DNA of 64,000 nt from Ornithinibacter sp. (GCA_029266735.1 JAQSWG010000010.1:1-64000); one strand, 5' to 3'; positions 51,434 through 61,813 are shown, counted from the first letter of the stretch. The notes: a model not told the origin generated them from the sequence alone. A program made the numbers and translations.

Positions 51434-52658
51434 ATGAGCCTGTTGACCCCCCAGCGCCCCGCCGAGGGCGCTCACACGCACGACGCCACGACGCTCGTCC
51501 CGAGCCAGTCGCGCGCCGAGCGGACGACGTCGTATGCCGTCGCCGACTTCCCGCTCCCGACCGGCCGTGAGGAGGAGTGGCGGTTCACGCCGGTCGACCG
51601 CCTCGGCGCCATGCTCCGCGACGCGCCCACCGGCGCGTGCCTGGAGTGGGCGCAGGACCTGCCGGACGGCGTGACGCTCGGCACGGCATCCGTCGAGGAG
51701 TGGCGGGCGAGCGGTGCCCCGGCGCCGGCCGACCGGGCTGCCGCCGTCGCTGCGGCCCACAGCGGTGGGGTCGCGGTGCTCGACATCCCCGCCGAGGCCG
51801 AGCTCGACACCCCCGTGCGCATCCGCCTCACCGGCGCCGAGCGCGAGGTCGTCCACGGCCACCTGCTCGTGCGTGCCGGCCGGTTCTCCCGGGCCACCGT
51901 GGTTGTCGAGCACGCGGGGGCGTCGGAGTACAGCGAAGTGCTCTCGGTCGTCGCCGCTGATGGGTCCGAGCTCACCGTCGTGACGATCCAGGAGTGGGAC
52001 GACGAGAGCCACCACCTCGCCCAGCACGACGTCGTCATCGGCCGCGACGCCTCGGTGCGGCACATCGCCGTCAGCATCGGCGGGGGCATCGTCCGGATCA
52101 ACACGAACGCGTCCTACACCGGCCCCGGGGGCTCGTTCGAGGGCCTCGGGGTCTACTTCGCGGATGCCGGTCAGCACCTCGAGCACCGCCTCTTCGTCGA
52201 CCACGGGGCGCCGCACTGCCGCTCCAACGTCGAGTACAAGGGCGCGCTGCAGGGGGACACCGCCCATACGGTGTGGGTCGGCGACGTGCTCATCCGCGCC
52301 AGCGCGGAGGGCACCGACACCTACGAGCTGAACCGCAACCTCATCCTCACCGAGGGTGCTCGTGCCGACTCGGTCCCCAACCTCGAGATCGAGACCGGGG
52401 AGATCGTGGGCGCGGGCCACGCCTCGGCCACCGGACGATTCGACGACCAGCAGCTCTTCTACCTCATGGCGCGCGGGATCCCCGAGGACGAGGCCCGCCG
52501 CCTCGTCGTCCGCGGCTTCTTCGCGAGCGTCGTGGGTCGCATCGGCGTCCGGGAGGTGCAGGAGCGGCTCATGCAGCGTGGGTCGCATCGGCGTCCGGGA
52601 GGTGCAGGAGCGGCTCATGCAGTCCATCGAGCACGAGCTGTCCGGGGGCGAGCGGTGA
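51434..52658 (+). CDS. sufD: Fe-S cluster assembly protein SufD, reading frame shifted by a 46-bp tandem duplication
   Basis: SufD forms the scaffold complex with SufB and SufC. The sequence reads well from ATG 51434 (GAGGA 6 nt upstream) through LPTGREEEWRFTPVDRL, HHLAQHDVVIGRDASV and RSNVEYKGALQGDTAHTVWVGDVLI to FYLMARGIPEDEARRLVVRGFFASVVGRIGVREVQERLMQ. There a 46-bp segment is repeated perfectly (52531-52576 and 52577-52622). Without one copy the protein would be 392 aa, ending QSIEHELSGGER at the stop 52656-52658. With both copies the frame shifts and continues in frame into the downstream ferredoxin, giving one 520-aa ORF (51434-52996). Confidence 0.9.
52531..52622. repeat. 46-bp perfect tandem duplication inside sufD
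   Basis: Two identical 46-bp copies stand head to tail. Since 46 is not a multiple of three the second copy shifts the sufD frame by one base. Confidence 0.97.
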
Positions 52659-52996
52659 GCGAGCAGCTGACGGACAGGGGCTTCATCCGGGTGTGCCGCC
52701 TCGACGAGCTTCCCGCGGTGGGCGCTGCCGCTGCCGAGGTCGACGGCCGGCGCGTCTCCGTCGTCCGCACGGACGACGGTGATGTGCACTGCGTCGACGA
52801 CACGTGCACCCACGCCAACGTCTCGCTGTCCGAGGGCGAGCTCGACGGCTGCACCGTCGAGTGCTGGCTCCACGGGTCCCGCTTCGACCTGCGCACGGGC
52901 GAGCCCACCGGTCCGCCCGCCGTCATCCCCATCGCCGTCCACACCGTCCGCATCGAGGGCGACGACGTCTATGTCGCCCTGTCCGAGGAGAGCTGA
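52655..52996 (+). CDS. Rieske-type ferredoxin of the suf operon
   Basis: The product is 113 aa. A soluble Rieske fold with CTHANVSLSEGELDGCTVECWLHGSRFD, i.e. Cys-x-His and Cys-x2-His ligands of a [2Fe-2S] cluster, like the ferredoxin subunits of aromatic dioxygenases. It is regularly found between sufD and sufC in actinobacteria, where it may supply electrons during cluster assembly; that role is inference. GTG 52655 overlaps the proper sufD stop as GTGA. In this sequence it is also fused in frame to sufD by the 46-bp duplication. Confidence 0.9.
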   Translation: MSEQLTDRGFIRVCRLDELPAVGAAAAEVDGRRVSVVRTDDGDVHCVDDTCTHANVSLSEGELDGCTVECWLHGSRFDLRTGEPTGPPAVIPIAVHTVRIEGDDVYVALSEES

Positions 52997-53003
52997 GCAC
53001 CGC

Positions 53004-53771
53004 ATGACCACCCTTGAGATCAAGGACCTCCACGTCTCCGTCCAGACCGAGGAGGGCTCCGCCACGGAGATCCTCCGCGGGGTGACCCTGACGATCCGAT
53101 CCGGCGAGACCCACGCGATCATGGGCCCCAACGGGTCGGGCAAGTCCACCCTCGCCTACTCCGTCGCCGGTCACCCGAAGTACACGGTGACGTCCGGCTC
53201 GGTGACCCTCGACGGTGAGGACGTCCTCGCGATGAAGGTCGACGAGCGTGCCCGGGCCGGGCTGTTCCTCGCGATGCAGTATCCCGTCGAGGTCCCCGGG
53301 GTGTCGGTGTCGAACTTCCTGCGGACCGCCAAGACCGCCATCGACGGCGAGTCGCCGAAGCTGCGCACCTGGGTCAAGGACATGAGGGGCGCCATGGGCA
53401 ACCTCCGCATGGACCCGGCGTTCGCCGAGCGCAACGTCAACGAGGGCTTCTCGGGCGGCGAGAAGAAGCGTCACGAGATCCTCCAGATGGAGCTGCTCCG
53501 CCCCCGGATCGCCATCCTCGACGAGACCGACTCCGGCCTCGACGTCGACGCCCTGCGGGTGGTGTCCGAGGGCGTCAACCGAGCCAAGGAAGCCACCGGC
53601 GCCGGCGTGGTGCTCATCACGCACTACACGCGCATCCTGCGCTACATCACGCCCGACTTCGTCCACGTCTTCGTCGACGGCCGGATCGCCGAGGAGGGTG
53701 GCCACGAGCTCGCGGACCGCCTCGAGGCGGAGGGCTACGACCGCTTCCTTCCCGAGACCGCCGAGGCCTGA
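53004..53771 (+). CDS. sufC: Fe-S cluster assembly ATPase SufC
   Basis: The product is 255 aa. Walker A GPNGSGKST, signature FSGGEKKRHEIL, Walker B RIAILDETDSGLDVDAL and the switch His in LITHYTRIL identify SufC. It drives conformational change of SufBD. It starts 7 nt after the ferredoxin gene with GAGGAGAG upstream. Confidence 0.97.
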   Translation: MTTLEIKDLHVSVQTEEGSATEILRGVTLTIRSGETHAIMGPNGSGKSTLAYSVAGHPKYTVTSGSVTLDGEDVLAMKVDERARAGLFLAMQYPVEVPGVSVSNFLRTAKTAIDGESPKLRTWVKDMRGAMGNLRMDPAFAERNVNEGFSGGEKKRHEILQMELLRPRIAILDETDSGLDVDALRVVSEGVNRAKEATGAGVVLITHYTRILRYITPDFVHVFVDGRIAEEGGHELADRLEAEGYDRFLPETAEA

Positions 53772-55066
<1,295 letters not shown>

Positions 55067-55067
<1 letters not shown>

Positions 55068-55513
55068 TGGACCTCTACCAGGAGCTCATCCTCGAGCACT
55101 ACAAGCGGCCGGTGCGCGCCGGGCTCCGGGAGCCCTTCGAGGCGGAGGTCCGCCACGTCAACCCGACCTGCGGTGACGAGGTGACGCTGCGGGTCCACGT
55201 CGCCGGTCGTGGCGGCGACGCCGTCGTCGAGGACGTGTCCTACGACGCCATGGGCTGCTCGATCAGCGTGGCCTCGGCGTCGATCCTCGCCGAGGAGATC
55301 ACCGGAGGGTCCGTCACGCACGCCCGCGAGACGTACGAGGCCATGCACTCGATGCTCACGAGCAAGGGGGAGGACCCCGGCGACGAGGAGAAGATCGGCG
55401 ACGGCGTCGCCCTGGCCGGCGTCGCGAAGTACCCCGCCCGCATCAAGTGCGCCCTCCTGTCGTGGATGGCGTTCTCCGATGCCCTGCACCAGGCCGAAGG
55501 AGCCCAGCAGTGA
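55067..55513 (+). CDS. sufU: Fe-S cluster assembly sulfur-transfer protein SufU
   Basis: The product is 148 aa. MDLYQELILEHYKRPVRAGL is the conserved start. The zinc/sulfur ligand cysteines are Cys35 (NPTCGDEV), Cys64 (AMGCSISVAS) and Cys128 (RIKCALLSW). It accepts the persulfide from SufS. Its ATG overlaps the sufS stop by one base. Confidence 0.96.
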
Positions 55514-55836
55514 CCCAGACCAGCACCCCTGCGAACGTCGCCGACATCGAGGAGGCCCTGCGCGATGTCGTGGACCCCGAGCTCGGCATCAACGTCGTCG
55601 ACCTCGGCCTCGTCTACGGCATCACCGTCGACGGCCAGAACCACGCCGTCATCGACATGACGCTGACCTCCGCTGCCTGCCCCCTCACCGACGTCATCGA
55701 GGACCAGACGGCCCAGTCCCTCGAGGGGCTGGTCTCCTCGTACCGCGTCAACTGGGTCTGGATGCCGCCGTGGGGACCGGACAAGATCACCGACGACGGC
55801 CGGGAGCAGCTGCGGGCCCTCGGGTTCAACATCTGA
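55510..55836 (+). CDS. sufT: metal-sulfur cluster assembly factor SufT (MIP18/DUF59 family)
   Basis: The product is 108 aa. DPELGINVVDLGLVYGI and the Cys-containing loop TSAACPLTDVIEDQ are the DUF59 hallmarks. It helps mature Fe-S proteins. GTG 55510 overlaps the sufU stop by 4 nt. Confidence 0.93.
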   Translation: MTQTSTPANVADIEEALRDVVDPELGINVVDLGLVYGITVDGQNHAVIDMTLTSAACPLTDVIEDQTAQSLEGLVSSYRVNWVWMPPWGPDKITDDGREQLRALGFNI

Positions 55837-55846
55837 TCCGCCGCAG

Positions 55847-56368
55847 GTGACCACCCGCGTCGTCGAGGTCTCGCCCGAGCGGCTCGACGGCTGGCTCGAG
55901 CGGTTCCACGCCAACAACCCGGAGGGTCCCCAGCGGGTCGCGGGCCTCGATCGCTTCGACCACGACCGGCTCGCCGTGCTGCTCGTCCGCCGCGGCGGCT
56001 ACGCCGTGGGCGTCGCCGAGGGGGGCCGGCTCACGGCGCACAAGGTCGGGTCCCGCTACGTGCAGTCGCGGACCGCGGCCGGTGGCTGGAGCCAGCAGCG
56101 CTTCGCGCGGCGGCGGGCCAACCAGGCCGACGAGCTCGTGCGCGCCGCTGCCGAGCACGCCGTCCGCCTGCTGACCGGCATCCGGGTGGAGGGCCTCGTG
56201 CTCGGAGGCGACCGGGCGCTCGCGGCGGTGCTGCTCGACGAGCCCGCGCTGGACGGCATCCGCGACCTGCCGCGCCGTGAGCTCTACGACCTTCCGGACC
56301 CGCGCCTGTCCGTGCTCGAGCAGGCGGTGGACCGCGGCCGCGCCGTGCGCGTCACCATCGAGGAGTAG
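55847..56368 (+). CDS. acVLRF1 family peptidyl-tRNA hydrolase
   Basis: The product is 173 aa. The segment KVGSRYVQSRTAAGGWSQQRFARRRANQ holds the conserved GGxSQxRxARRR region with the catalytic Gln of the Vms1-like release factor 1 (VLRF1) clade; the actinobacterial branch is called acVLRF1. Such enzymes cleave peptidyl-tRNA on stalled ribosomes. It starts 10 nt after sufT and is probably cotranscribed with the suf genes. I know of no direct functional link between the two. Confidence 0.82.
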   Translation: MTTRVVEVSPERLDGWLERFHANNPEGPQRVAGLDRFDHDRLAVLLVRRGGYAVGVAEGGRLTAHKVGSRYVQSRTAAGGWSQQRFARRRANQADELVRAAAEHAVRLLTGIRVEGLVLGGDRALAAVLLDEPALDGIRDLPRRELYDLPDPRLSVLEQAVDRGRAVRVTIEE

Positions 56369-56392
56369 TCGTCGCGAGGTCGCGGTAGAGGG

Positions 56393-57301
56393 TCAGTTGA
56401 CGGAGTCGACCGCGAAGGTGTCGCACTGGTTGAGGTCGCCGGTCTCGTAGCCCCGGAGGAACCACCGCTGGCGCGCCTCGGCAGACCCATGGGTCCAGCT
56501 CTCGGGGCTCACCCGGCCCTGGGTCTTCTCCTGGATGCGGTCGTCACCGACCGCGGCGGCCGCCGACAGCGCGTCCTGGATGTCCTGGTCGGTCAGCGGC
56601 TTGAGGAACGCCTGCCCGGTGTCCTCGTCCTTCACGGTGGTCGCGTGGTTCACCCACGCGCCGGCCAGACAGTCGGCCATGAGCTCGATCCGTACCCCGC
56701 CGGACTCGGGACCCTGCGGGTCCTGCTGGGCTCGGTCGAGCAGGCCGAGCTGGTCCTGCAGCGCGTGGCCGTACTCATGGGCGACGACGTACTCCTGGGC
56801 GAGCGGCCCGGCACTGCTGCCGAACTGCTGCTCGAGGATCTGGAAGAACTCGGCGTCGATGTAGACCCGCTTGTCGAGCGGGCAGTAGAACGGACCCACC
56901 TGGTTGCTCGCGGTGCCGCAGGCGGACTGCGTGGAGCCGCTGTAGAGCACCGTCTCGGTGGGCTGCCATTCCTTGCCGAAGCGGGGCAGCTCCCCCTCCC
57001 AGAAGGCCTGGACGGAGTTGACGGTGCCGATGACGCGGCACTCGGTGTTCCGGTTCGCGTCGGCGCCGGTCTTGCACTCCTCGAAGGCGTTCTCGTCCTG
57101 GTTTCCCGCGGCCTGGACCTGGCCGGGGTCGAAGGCACTTCCCCCGCCCGGCAGGCTGCCGGGGTTGATGCCGAAGATGAGGGCGAGAACGAGCATGACG
57201 ATGCCGCCGAGGCCCCCGCCGACCACCATGCCGCCCGGGCCGCCGCCGCCTCCGCCCCTCACCTGAGAGGTGTCCAGGGTGACGTTGTCGTTGAAGCTCA
57301 T
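56393..57301 (-). CDS. YpfJ-type neutral zinc metallopeptidase
   Basis: The product is 302 aa. A Gly-rich stretch precedes one membrane segment (GGIVMLVLALIFGIN), so the catalytic part is outside. The zinc motif is HEYGH in EYVVAHEYGHALQDQLG, with an Asp/Glu-rich ELMADC third ligand. VYIDAEFFQILEQQF and the C-terminal WFLRGYETGDLNQCDTF are family features (PF04228). The physiological substrate is unknown. GGAGG lies 7 nt before ATG 57301. Confidence 0.9.
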   Translation of the reverse strand: MSFNDNVTLDTSQVRGGGGGGPGGMVVGGGLGGIVMLVLALIFGINPGSLPGGGSAFDPGQVQAAGNQDENAFEECKTGADANRNTECRVIGTVNSVQAFWEGELPRFGKEWQPTETVLYSGSTQSACGTASNQVGPFYCPLDKRVYIDAEFFQILEQQFGSSAGPLAQEYVVAHEYGHALQDQLGLLDRAQQDPQGPESGGVRIELMADCLAGAWVNHATTVKDEDTGQAFLKPLTDQDIQDALSAAAAVGDDRIQEKTQGRVSPESWTHGSAEARQRWFLRGYETGDLNQCDTFAVDSVN

Positions 57302-57349
57302 GGGTGGCCTCCGGAGCCGGGGGATGACCGCGCGGTGCGCAGGGCCACC

Positions 57350-57356
57350 TAGACTA
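57350..57356. promoter_or_regulatory. overlapping divergent -10 boxes between the metallopeptidase and the ABC-F gene
   Basis: The 7-mer TAGACTA contains TAGACT on the plus strand and TAGTCT on the minus strand, offset by one base. Both neighbours have ribosome binding sites, so both transcripts would carry leaders of about 40 and 70 nt. Confidence 0.5.
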
Positions 57357-57433
57357 GACGCCGACAGCCCGTTGCCGTGCGTCCCGCGCACGCCCCGTGA
57401 CGCGCCCGTCCGCACCCCTTCGAAAGGCCCTCC

Positions 57434-59032
57434 GTGATCACCGCTGCCTCCGTCGAGCTGCGCGCAGGGTCCCGCCTGCTCCTCGACGCCGTGAGCTTCC
57501 GGGTGGCACCCGGAGACCGCGTCGGTCTCGTGGGGCGCAACGGTGCCGGCAAGACGACCCTGACGAAGGCCCTCGCCGGCCTCACCCAGCCGGCCGCCGG
57601 AACCATCACGCGCACCGGCGAGGTCGGCTACCTGCCCCAGGACCCGCGTGGGGTCGACCTCGACGTCACGGCCCGGGACCGGGTCCTGTCCGCGCGTGGC
57701 CTCGACACGATCGTGCGCGACCTGCGCGCCGCCGAGGTGGCGATGGGCACCGAGGCGGGCGAGAGGCAGGAGCGGGCCATGCGCCGCTACACCCGGCTCG
57801 ACGCCGAGTTCACGGCCGCCGGCGGGTATGCCGCCGAGTCCGAGGCCGCTGCGATCGCCGGTGCGCTCGGCCTCGACGAGCGGGTGCTCGGGCAGACCCT
57901 CGGGACCCTCTCCGGCGGCCAGCGGCGCCGCATCGAGCTGGCGCGCATCCTGTTCTCCGGAGCGGAGACCCTGTTGCTCGACGAGCCGACGAACCACCTC
58001 GACGCCGACTCGATCACCTGGCTGCGCGACCACCTGAGGGGTTACAAGGGAGGGCTCGTCGTCATCTCGCACGACGTCGACCTGCTCGAGGCGGTCGTCA
58101 ACAAGGTGTTCCACCTCGACGCCAACCGCGGTGAGCTCGACCAGTACAGCCTCGGCTGGCGCGCCTACCTCCAGCAGCGGGAGACCGACGAACGGCGCCG
58201 CAAGCGCGAGCGCGCGAACGCGGAGAAGAAGGCGTCCGTGCTCATGGCCCAGGCGGACAAGATGCGCGCCAAGGCCACGAAGACGGTGGCCGCCCAGAAC
58301 ATGGCGAGGCGGGCCGAGCGACTGCTCTCCGGCCTCGAGGCCGAGCGCGCCCACGACAAGGTGGCGAAGCTCCGCTTCCCCAAACCGGCGGCGTGCGGGA
58401 GGACTCCGCTGCGGGCCAGCGGCCTGTCGAGGTCGTACGGGTCGCAGGAGGTCTTCACCGACGTCGACCTGGCGATCGACCGGGGCTCCCGCGTCGTCGT
58501 ACTGGGCCTCAACGGTGCCGGCAAGACCACGCTCCTGAGGATGTTGGCCGGGGTCGACCCGCCCGACACCGGGGAGGTCGAGCCCGGTCACGGGCTGAAG
58601 ATCGGCTACTACGCCCAGGAGCACGAGAACCTCGACGTCGACCGGACCGTCCTGGAGAACATGAAGTCGGCCGCTCCTGACCTGGGGGAGACCGATGTGC
58701 GCAAGGTGCTCGGGTCGTTCCTCTTCAGCGGTGACGACGTCCAGAAGCCTGCCGGAGTGCTCTCAGGTGGGGAGAAGACCCGTCTGTCGCTGGCCCTCCT
58801 CGTCGTGTCGTCGGCGAACGTCCTCCTCCTCGACGAGCCGACGAACAACCTCGATCCGGCCTCGCGCGAGGAGATCCTCGGAGCACTGCGGACCTACGAG
58901 GGCGCGGTCGTCCTCGTCACCCACGACGAGGGCGCCGTCGACGCCCTGGAGCCGGAGCGGATCCTTCTCCTGCCCGACGGCGTCGAGGACCTCTTCAGCA
59001 CCGACTACCGGGACCTCGTCGCCCTCGCCTGA
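57434..59032 (+). CDS. ABC-F family ATP-binding protein
   Basis: The product is 532 aa with two ATPase domains in one chain: GRNGAGKTT, LSGGQRRRIELARIL and LLLDEPTNHLD; then GLNGAGKTT, LSGGEKTRLSLALLV and LLLDEPTNNLD. The linker is a charged helix pair (RETDERRRKRERANAEKKASVLMAQADKMRAKATK), the P-site tRNA interaction motif of ABC-F proteins. No membrane segments. It probably acts on the ribosome as a translation or antibiotic-protection factor; which one is open. GTG 57434 has GAAAGG upstream. Confidence 0.92.
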   Translation: MITAASVELRAGSRLLLDAVSFRVAPGDRVGLVGRNGAGKTTLTKALAGLTQPAAGTITRTGEVGYLPQDPRGVDLDVTARDRVLSARGLDTIVRDLRAAEVAMGTEAGERQERAMRRYTRLDAEFTAAGGYAAESEAAAIAGALGLDERVLGQTLGTLSGGQRRRIELARILFSGAETLLLDEPTNHLDADSITWLRDHLRGYKGGLVVISHDVDLLEAVVNKVFHLDANRGELDQYSLGWRAYLQQRETDERRRKRERANAEKKASVLMAQADKMRAKATKTVAAQNMARRAERLLSGLEAERAHDKVAKLRFPKPAACGRTPLRASGLSRSYGSQEVFTDVDLAIDRGSRVVVLGLNGAGKTTLLRMLAGVDPPDTGEVEPGHGLKIGYYAQEHENLDVDRTVLENMKSAAPDLGETDVRKVLGSFLFSGDDVQKPAGVLSGGEKTRLSLALLVVSSANVLLLDEPTNNLDPASREEILGALRTYEGAVVLVTHDEGAVDALEPERILLLPDGVEDLFSTDYRDLVALA

Positions 59033-59147
59033 GACTCGGTGGTCGTCGACCGAGGTCCGTCGTCCGTGGCGTGCTCAAGGTCGTGAGGAACACCTGTCGG
59101 TAGCGGGTGGTTGACTACGCCGCACACGAGCGACGAGGAGCACCACT

Positions 59148-60893
59148 GTGAGCATGCACGGCTGGCAGGCGATGCGGAGCCTCAGCAGGGACTCCAGCGT
59201 GGCCGACCGCCGGCTCACCCCCGGCACGACGAGGCGCGTTCTGGGGTATGCCGCCCCCTACCGCACGCAGATCGGGTTCTTCCTCGCCCTCGTCGTCGTC
59301 GAGGCGGTGCTCGTGGTCGCGACGCCGCTGCTCCTCAAGTCGCTCATCGACGACGGCATCATTCCCAAGGACTCCGCGGTCGTGGTCCGGCTGGCCCTCA
59401 TCGTGGCCGGCCTGGCGATCCTCGGCGCCGTGCTGACGCTGGTCGAGCGGTGGTTCTCCTCGAGGATCGGGGAGGGGCTCATCTACGACCTGCGCACCGA
59501 GGTCTTCGGCCACGTGCTCCGGCAGCCCGTCGCCTTCTTCACCCGAGCCCAGACCGGTGCCCTCGTCACTCGCCTCGGCAACGACGTCATCGGGGCGCAG
59601 CAGGCGTTCACCTCGGTGCTCTCCAGCGTCGTCAGCAACGCCATCTCGCTCGTCCTCATCGTCGGCGCCATGGCGTCGCTGTCCTGGCAGCTGACCCTCG
59701 GTGCCCTGGCCCTCGTCCCCTTCTTCCTCCTGCCCGCCCGGTTCATGGGCCGGCGGCTCGCGGGCCTGGCACACGAGCAGATGGTCCTCAACGCCGATCT
59801 GGGGACCCGGATGACCGAGCGGTTCAACGTCGCGGGCGCGCTCCTCGTCAAGCTCTTCGGCAGGCCTGCCACCGAGGACCACGAGTACGCGGTCCGTGCC
59901 GGGCAGGTGCGCGACATCGGCGTCCGGATCGCGCTCAACCGGTCGATCTTCTTCGTCGCCCTGACGCTGGTGGCCTCGCTGGCGACGGCCATGATCTACG
60001 GGGTCGGTGGCGTGATGGCGGTCAACGACACCCTGACCGTCGGCACCCTCCTGGCCCTCACGGCACTCCTGGCGCGGCTCTACGGACCCCTCACGGCCAT
60101 CTCCAACGTCCGCGTCGACGTCATGACGGCGCTCGTGTCGTTCGAGCGGGTCTTCGAGGTGCTCGACCTCCGCCGTGGCGGCGGCCAGGTGCTGCGCGAC
60201 GTGTCGTTCAGCGTGGAGCCGGGCACCCTCGTCGCCCTCGTGGGACCGAGCGGCGCCGGGAAGACGACCATCACGGCACTGGTGGCCCGGCTCTACGACC
60301 CGACACGAGGCTCCGTCAAGGTCAACGGCGTCGACCTGCGCGACGCGACGCTGGAGTCGCTGCACGACGCCGTCGGCGTCGTGACGCAGGAGGCGCACCT
60401 CTTCCACGACACGATCCGAGCCAACCTCGCCTATGCAGCGCCCGGAGCCACCGAGGGGGACATGGTCCGCGCCCTGCGTGCTGCGCAGGTGTGGTCGCTC
60501 GTGGAGTCGCTGCCCTCAGGTCTCGACACCGTCGTCGGTGACCGCGGACACCGGCTGTCAGGAGGGGAGAAGCAACGGCTCGCCATCGCCCGGCTGCTCC
60601 TGAAGGGCCCTGGGCTCATCGTCCTCGACGAGGCCACCGCACACCTCGACAGCGAGTCCGAGCAGGCGTTGCAGAAGGCCCTCGACGAGGCGCTGCGCGA
60701 TCGCACCGCACTCGTCATCGCGCACCGCCTCTCGACCGTGCGGCACGCCGACCTCATCCTCGTCGTCGACGACGGCCGGATCGTCGAGCGCGGCAGCCAC
60801 GCAGAGCTCGTCGCCGCCGGTGGCCTGTACGCCGAGCTCTACAAGACCCAGTTCAGCGAAGAGCTCGACCAGGTGCTCGACGTCCGCGCGTGA
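59148..60893 (+). CDS. ABC exporter (fused membrane and ATPase domains), apparently missing part of the linker
   Basis: The product is 581 aa. The first 330 residues are a six-segment ABC exporter membrane domain (FFTRAQTGALVTRLGNDV as coupling region). The ATPase domain has GPSGAGKTT, LSGGEKQRLAIARLL and LIVLDEATAHLD, switch His in IAHRLSTVRHADLI. Directly after SFERVFEVLDL comes RRGGGQVLRDVSF. Related exporters have several tens of residues here, with the first strands and the A-loop Tyr that stacks on ATP (VxFxYP). I see no such Tyr. The loss is in frame and lies near 60170. The gene may be non-functional, or the sequence may be wrong here. Confidence 0.88.
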   Translation: MSMHGWQAMRSLSRDSSVADRRLTPGTTRRVLGYAAPYRTQIGFFLALVVVEAVLVVATPLLLKSLIDDGIIPKDSAVVVRLALIVAGLAILGAVLTLVERWFSSRIGEGLIYDLRTEVFGHVLRQPVAFFTRAQTGALVTRLGNDVIGAQQAFTSVLSSVVSNAISLVLIVGAMASLSWQLTLGALALVPFFLLPARFMGRRLAGLAHEQMVLNADLGTRMTERFNVAGALLVKLFGRPATEDHEYAVRAGQVRDIGVRIALNRSIFFVALTLVASLATAMIYGVGGVMAVNDTLTVGTLLALTALLARLYGPLTAISNVRVDVMTALVSFERVFEVLDLRRGGGQVLRDVSFSVEPGTLVALVGPSGAGKTTITALVARLYDPTRGSVKVNGVDLRDATLESLHDAVGVVTQEAHLFHDTIRANLAYAAPGATEGDMVRALRAAQVWSLVESLPSGLDTVVGDRGHRLSGGEKQRLAIARLLLKGPGLIVLDEATAHLDSESEQALQKALDEALRDRTALVIAHRLSTVRHADLILVVDDGRIVERGSHAELVAAGGLYAELYKTQFSEELDQVLDVRA

Positions 60894-60945
60894 ACCGCCG
60901 ACCGCGCGATCCTCGCGGGGATGACGGCGGCGGAGGTGGCCGTGC

Positions 60946-60957
60946 GATGATCCGCGC
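60946..60957 (+). promoter_or_regulatory. -10 box for leaderless alpha/beta hydrolase
   Basis: GATGAT is followed by 6 nt and GTG 60958. The hexamer deviates from TANNNT at its first base. Confidence 0.4.
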
Positions 60958-61785
60958 GTGGCTTCCGACGGCAGCGTGTGGACCGATGACCGAGTGAGGG
61001 TCGGGGGTGGGGAGCTGTTCTACCGCCGGGCCATCGGACTCACGGATGCCGTGCCCATCCTTCATGTGCACGGCTTCGCCATCTCGGGGGCGTACCTCAT
61101 GCCGACGGCGCGGCGGCTCGTGCGACACGGCGTCAACATCGTGCCGGACCTGCCGGGGTACGGACGAAGCCGTCGGCGGGGGCGCCCGCTGGACATCGGC
61201 GAGCTCGCCGACGCCGTGCTGGCGTTCGTCGACGCCCTCGACCTCGACAAGGTGGTTCTCGTCGGCAACTCCATGGGGTGTCCGGTGAGCCTCGAGGTCG
61301 CGCACGCCGCCCCGGACCGGGTGGACCGGATCGTCCTGGTGTCGCCCGCGGGCGGGCTCCACAACCAGCCGCTCCCCAGGGCTCTCCTGCAGCTGTTCCA
61401 GGACGGCATGCGCGAGTCACCGCGAATGGCCGGCGTGGCGGTGCCTGACTACGTGCGTTTCGGCCCGCTGAACGCCCTGCGGCTCTTCCACCAGCTGACG
61501 CTGTTCCCGTCCCTCGAGCGGCTCGTGCACACTCCCGTGCCCGCGCTGGCGGTGCTCGGCAGCCGGGACCCGCTGATGCCGGGCCCACCCCGGGTCGTCG
61601 AGGTGGCCCGGATGTCCCCCGAGCACGTGAGTGTCGTGGTCATCCACGGCGCGGCGCATGCCATCAACTTCAGCCACCCCGGCGAGCTCGCCAACGTGAT
61701 CTCGGCGTGGCTGGAGGGCCGCGAGATCATCGACGATCCGGATGAGCCGGGGGAGGCACGGGTCTTCCCGGTTCCGCGCGACTGA
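60958..61785 (+). CDS. alpha/beta-fold hydrolase
   Basis: The product is 275 aa. The oxyanion HGFAISG, nucleophile elbow GNSMGC (Ser), the acid in GSRDPLMPG and the final His in HGAAHAINFSHP complete a catalytic triad. Cytoplasmic, substrate unknown. It stands between the ABC exporter and the SURF1 gene without evident functional link. Confidence 0.88.
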   Translation: MASDGSVWTDDRVRVGGGELFYRRAIGLTDAVPILHVHGFAISGAYLMPTARRLVRHGVNIVPDLPGYGRSRRRGRPLDIGELADAVLAFVDALDLDKVVLVGNSMGCPVSLEVAHAAPDRVDRIVLVSPAGGLHNQPLPRALLQLFQDGMRESPRMAGVAVPDYVRFGPLNALRLFHQLTLFPSLERLVHTPVPALAVLGSRDPLMPGPPRVVEVARMSPEHVSVVVIHGAAHAINFSHPGELANVISAWLEGREIIDDPDEPGEARVFPVPRD

Positions 61786-61813
61786 GGAGACGAGGACCGC
61801 GAACGCCCGTGCG

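Noticed and set aside
52356-52658. Separate 100-aa gene at the sufD 3' end
   Set aside because: It is only the normal sufD frame seen after the 46-bp duplication, not an independent gene.
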